Source of the DNA: Thauera linaloolentis 47Lol = DSM 12138
Lineage (GTDB): Bacteria > Pseudomonadota > Gammaproteobacteria > Burkholderiales > Rhodocyclaceae
Reading direction: 5' to 3'
DNA: 34,772 nt
Assembly (NCBI RefSeq): GCF_000310205.1
Contig: NZ_AMXE01000041.1
Span: 1 to 34,772, forward strand
Below the pieces are notes generated by a model. The model had not been told where the DNA came from, did not search any database, and worked only from the letters and a program-made list of their open reading frames with translations. Positions within the stretch are counted from its first letter, which is position 1. Every line of letters starts with the position of its first letter. The position numbers and the translations under genes were made by a program. This document shows positions 24,122 to 30,568 of this stretch, in pieces.

Positions 24122-24910
24122 GTGCACCCATTCAAGCGCATCGCCCTCGGCCTGCTTCTGATCCTGTTTCTGCCCCTGGGCATCAGCCTGGCGGAAGACC
24201 CGCCGCGCATCGGCGGCGGCGAGGCGCGCGGCTGGCGGTCGATGCCGCGCCATTCGGCCGGCCTGGCGCCGGACCCCGCGGCGTTCGCCGATACCGCCAT
24301 CGTGCAGGTGTATGCCGCCGCCACCTACGGCTGGCGCGGATACTTCGCCGTCCATCCGTGGATCATCTTCAAGCGCAGCGGCGACACCGCCTATACCCGC
24401 TACGACGTCATCGGCTGGGGGCGCGGGCCTGTCGTCCGGCGCAATCACGCGGTGCCCGACGGGCTGTGGTTCGGCGCCGTGCCGGCGGTGCTTGCCGAGC
24501 ATCGCGGCGCCGGCGTGGATGAAATGATCGACCGCATCGAGACGGCGATCGCCAGCTATCCCCATGCCGACGAATACCGCAGCTATCCCGGCCCCAACAG
24601 CAACACCTTCATCGCCCACATCGGCCGCGAAGTGCCCGCGCTCCAGCTCGACATGCCGGCCAACGCCATCGGCAAGGACTACCGCCCGCTGCACGACCCG
24701 GTCGGTCGGGCGGTGTCGGGCACCGGCTGGCAGGCGTCGCTGCTCGGGCTGCTCGGCGTGACCGTCGGCATCGAGGAGGGGCTGGAGTTCAACCTGCTCG
24801 GCCTGAACTTCGGCATCGACTTCAACCGCCCCGCGTTGCGGCTGCCTTCGGTCGGCCGCCTGGGCTTCGACAACGCCGCGCCGCCGGCCGAGGCCGCAGC
24901 CCTGCCCTGA
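24122..24910 (+). CDS. DUF3750-family exported protein
   Basis: The product of about 262 residues begins, from the GTG at 24122, with a signal or anchor segment (MHPFKRIALGLLLILFLPLGISLAE). The body contains the segments VQVYAAATYGWRGYFAVHPWIIFK, YDVIGWGRGPVVRRNHAVPDGLWFG, YPGPNSNTFIAHIGREVP and KDYRP, which together I recognise as DUF3750. The conserved His and the N-x-N-T-F-x-x-x-I-G-R segment suggest an enzyme-like site, possibly of a permuted papain fold, but no function is established to my knowledge. The C-terminus is hydrophobic and Gly-rich (LGLLGVTVGIEEGLEFNLLGLNFGID). An earlier GTG at 24074 is possible. It faces the response-regulator gene convergently; no classical terminator separates them. 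Confidence 0.75.
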   Translation: MHPFKRIALGLLLILFLPLGISLAEDPPRIGGGEARGWRSMPRHSAGLAPDPAAFADTAIVQVYAAATYGWRGYFAVHPWIIFKRSGDTAYTRYDVIGWGRGPVVRRNHAVPDGLWFGAVPAVLAEHRGAGVDEMIDRIETAIASYPHADEYRSYPGPNSNTFIAHIGREVPALQLDMPANAIGKDYRPLHDPVGRAVSGTGWQASLLGLLGVTVGIEEGLEFNLLGLNFGIDFNRPALRLPSVGRLGFDNAAPPAEAAALP

Positions 24911-24935
24911 GGTCCGCGCGGAGGGCGCGGTGCGA

Positions 24936-25580
24936 TCAGGCCTCCACCAGGCCGGCGCGCACCGCGATCAGGGCCAGTTCGGCGGCATTGCTGGCGTTGA
25001 GCTTTTGCTTGATGTGATACAGGTGGGTGCCGACGGTGCTGCTGCTGAGGTTCAGCGTCGCGGCGACTTCGTTGACCGAGTGGCCGCGGGCCAATTGCAG
25101 GAAGACGTTGAATTCCCGGCCGGTCAGCGCTTCCGCCGGATGGCTGCTGCCGCCGAGGCGCGCCAGCGCGAGCTTGGGGGCGAGTTCGGGGTCGAGGTGG
25201 CGCCGGCCGTCGGCCACGTCGGCGATGGCGCGCAGCAGCGCGTCGGGGTGGGCGCGCTTCGACAGATAGCCGCTTGCGCCTGCCTGCAGCGCCCGCGTGG
25301 GGATCAGCGTGTCGTCGTGCGCGGACAGCATCAGCACGCGCGCGTCCGGATGGTGCGCGAGCAGGCGTTCGAGCGCGCCCAGGCCGCCGATGCCGGGCAT
25401 CGACACGTCCATGACCAGGACGTCCGGGCGGTGTTCGTTCCAGGCCTGGATCGCCGCTTCGCCGCTGTCGGCTTCGGCGACGACGGTTGCGCCGGCGCCC
25501 TCGATGAGCAGGCGGAAGCCCATGCGGACGACGGCGTGGTCGTCGGCCAGCAGAATGCTCAGGGGAGCGAGCTGGATCAT
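24936..25580 (-). CDS. NarL/FixJ-family response regulator
   Basis: The 214-residue product has a receiver domain (about 7-122) with acidic residues Asp13/Asp14, phosphoacceptor Asp58 in VLVMDVSMPG, Thr/Ser switch in MLSAHDD and Lys108 in YLSKRAH, followed by a LuxR/GerE helix-turn-helix (about 145-205) with LTGREFNVFLQLARGHSVNEVAATLNLSSSTVGTHLYHIKQKL. It binds DNA when phosphorylated by the kinase encoded just upstream. Its ATG overlaps the kinase stop in ATGA (25577-25580), so the two are translationally coupled. Its place at the end of the quinoprotein operon recalls the regulatory ExaDE pair of pseudomonad ethanol oxidation; that it controls this operon or cytochrome genes is inferred. 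Confidence 0.95.
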   Translation of the reverse strand: MIQLAPLSILLADDHAVVRMGFRLLIEGAGATVVAEADSGEAAIQAWNEHRPDVLVMDVSMPGIGGLGALERLLAHHPDARVLMLSAHDDTLIPTRALQAGASGYLSKRAHPDALLRAIADVADGRRHLDPELAPKLALARLGGSSHPAEALTGREFNVFLQLARGHSVNEVAATLNLSSSTVGTHLYHIKQKLNASNAAELALIAVRAGLVEA

Positions 25581-27007
25581 GCGCGCAATTCCTCGGAAGG
25601 TGAGCGTGGATCGGAAGCGTGGGGGGCGGAGGGGCCGGCCGGCAGGGCGAGCGGCAGGCTGGCCTCGACCCGGCAGCCGCCGTCTGCCGGGCGCTCGAGC
25701 CGCAGCGTACCGCCGAGTGCGCGCACCCGTTCCTGCATGCCGAGCAGGCCGTAGCGCGGCCGCGGGTCGGCCGCGTCCGCACGCAGGCCGAGGCCGTTGT
25801 CGGTGATGCTCAGCGTCACGGTCTGCGCGTTCCAGGCCAGTGCGACCGATACCGCGCTGGCCTGGGCGTGGCGGGCGACGTTGGTGAGGCTTTCCTGCAG
25901 CAGGCGCTGCAGCGCATGCGTCTGCTCATTGGCCAGCGTGGGCGCGCCGGCGGCGATGCGGCAGTCGAGGGCGATCTGGGGATACAGCCGCGACCACTGC
26001 CTGCAGGCATCCTCGACGAGGGCGCCGGCGGTGCCGGGCGCTTCCGGCGCGGGCTGGCGCAGGCGCTGCAGGATGGTGCGTATGCCGTCCTGCATCTGGC
26101 CGGTCATCGCCAGGATGACCTGCGCGTTGCCGTGGATGCCGGGCTGCTCGGTGCTGCGCTGCTGGATGGCGCCGGCGATGGCGCGCACGGCGGTGATGCC
26201 TTGTGACAGTTCGTCGTGCAGTTCGCGCGCGATCAGGCGGCGTTCCGCTTCGAGCCGGTCCTGCACCGCGCGGGCGAAGTGCCGGTCCGCGGCCAGGGCT
26301 GCGTTGTCGGCGAGGGTGTGGTCGAGCTGGTCGGCGAGGCGGTTGTAGCTGCGCGCGAGACGGTCGAGTTCGGGCGCGCCGACTGCGGGCAGGCGCTGGT
26401 CGAAGTGCCCGCGTGCGCCGCGGTCGAAGGCGGTGTCGATGGCGCGCAGCGGCGCCAGCGCCTTGCGCAGGCCGAGGTGGCAGCCGATGCCGGCGAGCAG
26501 CAGGCCGGCGAGCGCCCAGCCGGCCAGTGAGGTAAGGCCGTCCCAGGCGTCGAGCACCGCGCGCGAGGCATCCGGCAGCAGGCTGATCTGCACCGGCCCG
26601 GCATCGAAATGGCGCACGCGCAGATGCGGCGCCAGGTGTCCGGCGAACCAGGCGGGGGCCGTGCGCCCGGCCTTGTAGGTGGCGCCGGGCGAGGCGTACA
26701 GGCGCTGGCCGCCGGTGGCGGTGATCTCGAGCGCATGCGCGCGGATGCGGCCGACCGCGGCGAGGGCCGACATCAGCCGCGCCTGGCCGTCGGCGCCGTC
26801 GAGCCGGGTTTCGTCGATGAGCACGGTCAGCCATTGCTCGGCAACGCGGCCGGCGGATTCGATTTCTTCGTGGATCGCGTTGCGTGTCTCGCGCAGCCAC
26901 AGGGCGCCGCCCGCGAGCAGCGCGAGGGCGAGGACGAGCGTCAGCATCAGGCTCAGCCGGGTGTGCAGGCTGGCTGCGCCGGGCGGTGGGAAGGGCGGGG
27001 GACGCAT
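25577..27007 (-). CDS. NarX-like sensor histidine kinase (HisKA_3)
   Basis: The 476-residue product has two membrane helices (about 15-37 and 158-178) enclosing a periplasmic sensor region of about 120 residues, a HAMP domain (about 180-235), a HisKA_3 dimerisation domain with phospho-His264 in ARELHDELSQGITAVRAIAG, and a HATPase_c domain with N-box LLQESLTNVARHA and G-box DNGLGL and YGLLGMQERV. The sensor region contains no obvious heme, FeS or PAS motif; its ligand is unknown. GAGGT lies about ten bases before the ATG. The gene begins 31 bases after the metallohydrolase gene and is translationally coupled to the response regulator. It likely senses a product or redox state of alcohol oxidation, by context only. 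Confidence 0.93.
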   Translation of the reverse strand: MRPPPFPPPGAASLHTRLSLMLTLVLALALLAGGALWLRETRNAIHEEIESAGRVAEQWLTVLIDETRLDGADGQARLMSALAAVGRIRAHALEITATGGQRLYASPGATYKAGRTAPAWFAGHLAPHLRVRHFDAGPVQISLLPDASRAVLDAWDGLTSLAGWALAGLLLAGIGCHLGLRKALAPLRAIDTAFDRGARGHFDQRLPAVGAPELDRLARSYNRLADQLDHTLADNAALAADRHFARAVQDRLEAERRLIARELHDELSQGITAVRAIAGAIQQRSTEQPGIHGNAQVILAMTGQMQDGIRTILQRLRQPAPEAPGTAGALVEDACRQWSRLYPQIALDCRIAAGAPTLANEQTHALQRLLQESLTNVARHAQASAVSVALAWNAQTVTLSITDNGLGLRADAADPRPRYGLLGMQERVRALGGTLRLERPADGGCRVEASLPLALPAGPSAPHASDPRSPSEELRA

Positions 27008-27038
27008 CGCGCTGTGACCTCGGTTCGGCGGCCTGGAT

Positions 27039-27998
27039 TCAACGGCCCTGCAGCGCGGCCCGCTCCGCCGCAGGGTAGAGGTGGATGACCGAGCGCCGGT
27101 ATTCGGTGGCCGCGCCGGCGAGGTGTTCGAAGCGCGCCGGCACTTCGAGCGCCAGCATCTCCGTCATGTCCAGCCCTTGTTCGGCACCGTCGCGCAGCGT
27201 CTGCCCGAGCCAGCGCAGGTAGTCGCGGGTCTGGGCGATGGGCGCTGCATCCGCCGCCACGGCGCCGTGGCCGGGCACCAGGTGCCTGAAGGGGATGCGT
27301 TCGAGCCGGTCGAGCGACTGCTGCCAGCGTTCCGGATCGGCATGCGGGGTGGTGGGCGCGCGGTCGTGGAACACCAGGTCGGCCGCGAACAGCGTGCCAC
27401 TGGCGACGTCCAGTACCGCGAGGTCGGCCGGGGTGTGGCCCGACAGCACGAACAACTCCAGCCGGCGGCCGCCGACGTCGAGCGGGCCGGCTTCGAGCAT
27501 GCGTTCGGGCAGCGCCATACCGGTGCCGCGCATCCACGCGCCGTTGAGGCGGTACATGTTCTCGAGCAGATCCGCGCCTTCCGCCTCGAGCGCGCGGCGG
27601 GTCTCCGGCAGCGCGGCCAGCGTCGCGGGTGCGAAGGCCTGGTTGCCGAAGACGTGGTCCGGGTGGTGATGGGTGTTGATGACCAGCACCACGGGCAGCG
27701 GCGTGATGGCGGAGATCGCCTGCCGCAGTTGCTCGCCGTAGCGCAGCGACGGGCCGGTGTCGATGACGACGACGCCCTCGCTGCCGACGATGAAGCCGGT
27801 ATTGACGATGTTGCCGCCGTTTGTGGCGGAGAAGTCCTCGGTGCTGCCGATCAGCGCGTACACGCCGTCGGCGATGCGCTGGGGGGCTAGACCGTAGTCG
27901 AGGCCGCCCTGCTGTGCGCGCGCCGGCAGGCCCGCGGCAAGGAGCGCCAGCGTGGCGAGGGCGGCGGCGAATCCGGTGCGCCAGGCGCGTGCGCTCAC
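27039..27998 (-). CDS. Quinoprotein relay system zinc metallohydrolase (MBL fold)
   Basis: The 319-residue product, from GTG 27998, has a signal peptide (cleavage near LPARAQQ) and a metallo-beta-lactamase domain. The metal motif is NTHHHPDH (His110, His112, Asp114, His115), further ligands are expected at LSGHTPADLAVLD and FAADLVFHDRAPT, and GHGAV carries the last His. Proteins of this type occur beside PQQ dehydrogenases and SoxYZ-like carriers and are named quinoprotein relay system metallohydrolases; they resemble SoxH. The reaction is not established. The periplasmic location fits the dehydrogenase. GTGA (27995-27998) overlaps the stop of the SoxYZ-like gene, so translation is coupled. 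Confidence 0.9.
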   Translation of the reverse strand: MSARAWRTGFAAALATLALLAAGLPARAQQGGLDYGLAPQRIADGVYALIGSTEDFSATNGGNIVNTGFIVGSEGVVVIDTGPSLRYGEQLRQAISAITPLPVVLVINTHHHPDHVFGNQAFAPATLAALPETRRALEAEGADLLENMYRLNGAWMRGTGMALPERMLEAGPLDVGGRRLELFVLSGHTPADLAVLDVASGTLFAADLVFHDRAPTTPHADPERWQQSLDRLERIPFRHLVPGHGAVAADAAPIAQTRDYLRWLGQTLRDGAEQGLDMTEMLALEVPARFEHLAGAATEYRRSVIHLYPAAERAALQGR

Positions 27999-28771
27999 GG
28001 CGCCACCTCGGCCATGATCGGGTTGCCGTTGTTGTCCCGCCCGCTGATGCGCAGGCTGCCGCCGCCGACCGCCGCGGGCGGGATGTCGATGGTGAACAGC
28101 GGGTTCTCGGCGACCGGCTCGGCGGGGCGGATGCGCATCAGGCGCTCGCCGTCGGCGTTGCTGATGTCGAGCGTCTCGATGTGGAACACCGGGATGCCGG
28201 CGGCGAGGCCGGTGTCCATCGGATGCACGACCTGCAGGCGCAGCCGGGTGCCGCCATCGACCCGCGGCCACAGCCGGGCGCTGACTTGGTTGAGGCGTTG
28301 CTGCCATTCCGGCGAGCCGGCGCCGGTCGACGGCAGCGTGCAGCCGCCGCCGGTGGTGTTGACCCAGGTGCCGCCGACATGCCAGCGGCCGTCGGCGGTG
28401 CGCGCGGCAGCGCGCACCGGGGTGGATTGCTGCAGTTTGAGGCGGAAGGCGAGCCCCGGATGGGCGCCGCCGGGCTCGTAGCTCAGGGCGCGGACGATGG
28501 GGTTGAAATCGGCGAACACGACCACTTCCTCGACGGCCTGCAGGCGGCGCAGGTCGACGGCCACCGGCACGTTGAGCGCGTCCTCGGCGGTGGTCGGCGC
28601 GCTGACGCGGACGCGGTCGTCGAACACGACTTCCGCGCCGGGGAAGAAGGTCTGGCGCATTTCCTCCCAGCGCGGCGAGCCCAGTGGGTCGTCCGTATCC
28701 TGCGCCCGCACGCCCGGGCCGGCCAGCATCAGTGCCAGCGCCGCGCCGGCGAGCCGCCCCCTCAGTGTCAT
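27995..28771 (-). CDS. Quinoprotein dehydrogenase-associated SoxYZ-like carrier
   Basis: The 258-residue product has a signal peptide ending near GVRAQD. It fuses a SoxY-like part (about 40-160) and a SoxZ-like part (about 165-255, with RLRLQVVHPMDTGL and FHIETLDISNADGERL, typical of SoxZ). The SoxY-like part has Cys144 in TTGGGCTLPS. In true SoxY the carrier Cys is at the C-terminal GGCGG end; here it lies between the two halves, and it appears to be the only Cys of the mature protein. The likely job is to carry a covalently bound intermediate for the metallohydrolase and the dehydrogenase, but this is inferred. AGGAGG directly precedes the ATG; ATGA overlaps the cytochrome stop. Confidence 0.92.
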   Translation of the reverse strand: MTLRGRLAGAALALMLAGPGVRAQDTDDPLGSPRWEEMRQTFFPGAEVVFDDRVRVSAPTTAEDALNVPVAVDLRRLQAVEEVVVFADFNPIVRALSYEPGGAHPGLAFRLKLQQSTPVRAAARTADGRWHVGGTWVNTTGGGCTLPSTGAGSPEWQQRLNQVSARLWPRVDGGTRLRLQVVHPMDTGLAAGIPVFHIETLDISNADGERLMRIRPAEPVAENPLFTIDIPPAAVGGGSLRISGRDNNGNPIMAEVAP

Positions 28772-29301
28772 TTCGCCTCCTGCCGCGGTGGCGGCTTGCG
28801 CATGCTTTCGACGAAGCTGCGGATCGACCATAGCACCGGTGCGTCGATGATGCCTTCCCACGGCGGCATGTGTTCGATGCCGAGCTTGATCTTGCCATTC
28901 AGCACCGAATACTTGAAGAAATGGTCGCTGTCCTCGATGCAGCGTTGTTTCAGCGCCGGGTCCTTGGCCCGGTTGCACAGGCCGCCGATGCGGCGCAGGT
29001 CGGGCGCCGGCGAGCGCGAGCCGTCGGCATCGACGCCGTGGCAGCGGGCACAGGCCTGGTTGAAGGCGTTGCGGCCGAGTTCGATGGCGGCGGCATTGCC
29101 GCGCAGCGGATTGGCCTCGGCCCAGCCGGGCGCGAGCGGCGGCAGCGTGGACGTATCGACGACCGGCGGCTGCGGCCGCTCGGCGCGGGCGGCGACGGGC
29201 AGGCAGCACAGCGCGGCGCACAGCACCGCGCCCAGCGTGGCGGCCAGGCCGGTGCGCGGTGCTTGGCGGAAGGTGGACGAGGCGGAGTTCAGCGGCTGCA
29301 T
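28768..29301 (-). CDS. pedF: Cytochrome c-550, PedF type
   Basis: The 177-residue product has a signal peptide (cleavage near VAARAERP) and one c-type heme site, ACARCHG (Cys84, Cys87, His88). The Met ligand is probably Met145 in EHMPPWEG. Two further Cys residues, 109 in GGLCNRA and 121 in QRCIEDSD, could form a disulfide, a feature typical of this type. It takes electrons from PQQ alcohol dehydrogenase in the periplasm and passes them to the terminal oxidase. AGGGAG seven bases before ATG 29301 supports the start; the long in-frame stretch upstream is noncoding in this frame. It sits in the middle of the quinoprotein operon, overlapping the next gene by 4 bases. Confidence 0.93.
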   Translation of the reverse strand: MQPLNSASSTFRQAPRTGLAATLGAVLCAALCCLPVAARAERPQPPVVDTSTLPPLAPGWAEANPLRGNAAAIELGRNAFNQACARCHGVDADGSRSPAPDLRRIGGLCNRAKDPALKQRCIEDSDHFFKYSVLNGKIKLGIEHMPPWEGIIDAPVLWSIRSFVESMRKPPPRQEAK

Positions 29302-29334
29302 CGGGGGACTCCCTGGCAAGAGAAATCGTGCCGG

Positions 29335-29352
29335 CAGGCCGTGGATGGCCTG
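29335..29352 (-). other. Small intercistronic hairpin
   Basis: CAGGCC and GGCCTG pair over 6 bp with a 6-base loop between the small membrane protein and the cytochrome gene. There is no T-run. It may only be a minor mRNA structure. Confidence 0.25.
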
Positions 29353-29366
29353 ATGGCGCGGTGAGG

Positions 29367-29771
29367 TCACAGCGTGATGCTCGTGGCGGGGTAGAACAGC
29401 GTATTCAGAACCAGGAGCAGCAGCCAGAAGCCGATTTCGAGGGTTTCCGTGATCGGCTGGATGCGCTTCACCGCGCCGTAGATGTGCACCACGAGCATCA
29501 TGGCAAAGACCAGGAACAGCACGTCGAAGGCGTAGCTGAAGCTGGTGCCCGTGCTTACCGAGCGGAGCATGGTGGCTTCCACCACCAGGATGAAGGCGCC
29601 CAAGCAGCGGCCGAAGTAGATGGCCAAGTGCTCGTGATCGGGAATGCGCCATTGCATCAGGCGCGCCCAGCGCAGCGGTGAAATGAAGATGGGGAGGGCA
29701 AAGAATACGGTGGTGCCGATCATCAGTACCAGCAGGTATTCGCGGCTGTGTTGGGCGTATAGGCCGAGCAT
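29367..29771 (-). CDS. Small four-helix membrane protein of the quinoprotein operon
   Basis: The 134-residue product has four predicted membrane helices (about 12-31, 49-69, 78-99 and 109-128). Polar or charged residues lie in or next to the helices: Glu66, Arg55, His96 and Glu112. The loop PDHEHLAIYFGR between helices 1 and 2 has two His and two acidic residues, conceivably a metal or heme contact. I do not recognise the family. It lies 36 bases downstream of the pentapeptide gene and 65 bases upstream of the cytochrome gene, so it belongs to the operon. An electron-transfer or transport role is possible but unproven. The start at 29771 has only a weak Shine-Dalgarno. Confidence 0.8.
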   Translation of the reverse strand: MLGLYAQHSREYLLVLMIGTTVFFALPIFISPLRWARLMQWRIPDHEHLAIYFGRCLGAFILVVEATMLRSVSTGTSFSYAFDVLFLVFAMMLVVHIYGAVKRIQPITETLEIGFWLLLLVLNTLFYPATSITL

Positions 29772-29807
29772 CGCGGTGTGGTCTCGTCGTGTGCATTGCT
29801 GCCGGGC

Positions 29808-30464
29808 TTACCAGCCGGTCGGACAGCCCTGGCAGTTTTCGAATGAGGATTCGGGGAAGATCGTGAAGCGCGTGACGCAGTGGTCGATGACGGCGTCGTC
29901 GAGCCTGACCGAGACGAACTTCGCTTCTTGCAGATTGCAGCTCGCCAGCTTCGCGCCGATGAACCAGGCGTGGTTGAGCCGCGCGAATTCCAGGCTCGCG
30001 CCGGTGAAGTCGGCGCCGGAGAAATCGGAGCGCATCAGCCGCCCCGCTTCCAGGTCTGCTCCGACCATGCGGGTGTTGCGGAAGTTGGTGCTGGCGGCGT
30101 TGACCTTGTTCATGCGGGCTGCCGTCAGATCGGCGCCTTCCAGATTGGCAGCGGAAAGATTGGCGGCGCGCAGATCGGCGCGCGTCAGGTTGGCGCCGCG
30201 CAGGTCGGCGCCGGCCAGGTTCTGGCCGACGAGGTCGGCGTGGCGCAGATCGGCGCCCGGACAGCGGGTATAAGGCCAGATCGGGCAACCGTTGATGATC
30301 AGCGGCCAATCCTCTTCGGCGCCGGCATCGGTGTCGGGTGCCTCCTCTGCCCATGCGGCGGGCGTGCCCAGGCCACCCAGGGCGAGACAGCTCGCTGCCA
30401 GCAAGTTGCGCCAGTGCGGGCGGAAAGGCCGCGCGGCGGCGTTCGGGTTGCGGGTATGAACCAC
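29808..30464 (-). CDS. Exported pentapeptide-repeat protein
   Basis: The 218-residue product starts at GTG 30464, preceded by GGAAGGAG at seven bases; no ATG exists in this frame near the signal peptide. The signal peptide (about 1-39) ends AAWAEE. Residues about 70-193 hold roughly two dozen pentapeptide repeats of the A-(D/N)-L-x-x type (ADLRH, ADLVG, QNLAG, ADLRG and so on), which fold as a right-handed quadrilateral beta-helix. Six Cys residues in the mature part (60, 68, 176, 196, 211, 214), including a C-terminal CQGC, suggest disulfides or metal binding in the periplasm. Such an exported protein beside a quinoprotein dehydrogenase is not a standard component that I know. It may act as a scaffold or docking partner; the function is unknown. 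Confidence 0.9.
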   Translation of the reverse strand: MVHTRNPNAAARPFRPHWRNLLAASCLALGGLGTPAAWAEEAPDTDAGAEEDWPLIINGCPIWPYTRCPGADLRHADLVGQNLAGADLRGANLTRADLRAANLSAANLEGADLTAARMNKVNAASTNFRNTRMVGADLEAGRLMRSDFSGADFTGASLEFARLNHAWFIGAKLASCNLQEAKFVSVRLDDAVIDHCVTRFTIFPESSFENCQGCPTGW

Positions 30465-30486
30465 GGGCGTGCTCCTTCCAGGGAGG

Positions 30487-30509
30487 CCGGGCGGGATGCC
30501 CCCGCCCGG
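30487..30509 (-). other. Second intercistronic hairpin after the alcohol dehydrogenase gene
   Basis: CCGGGCGGG and CCCGCCCGG pair perfectly (9 bp, all GC except the loop ATGCC). It lies between the dehydrogenase stop and the Shine-Dalgarno of the pentapeptide gene, next to a longer hairpin. Confidence 0.6.
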
Positions 30510-30521
30510 ATAGGGGAACGG

Positions 30522-30555
30522 GCCCGGCGCCGACCGGAGGGGGTCGGCGCCGGGC
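30522..30555 (-). other. Strong 14-bp intercistronic hairpin after the alcohol dehydrogenase gene
   Basis: GCCCGGCGCCGACC pairs exactly with GGTCGGCGCCGGGC around a 6-base loop, 13 bases past the dehydrogenase stop. No T-run follows in the direction of transcription. It fits partial termination or protection of an abundant dehydrogenase mRNA from 3' exonucleases. Confidence 0.7.
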
Positions 30556-30568
30556 TCGTCAGGCTGGA

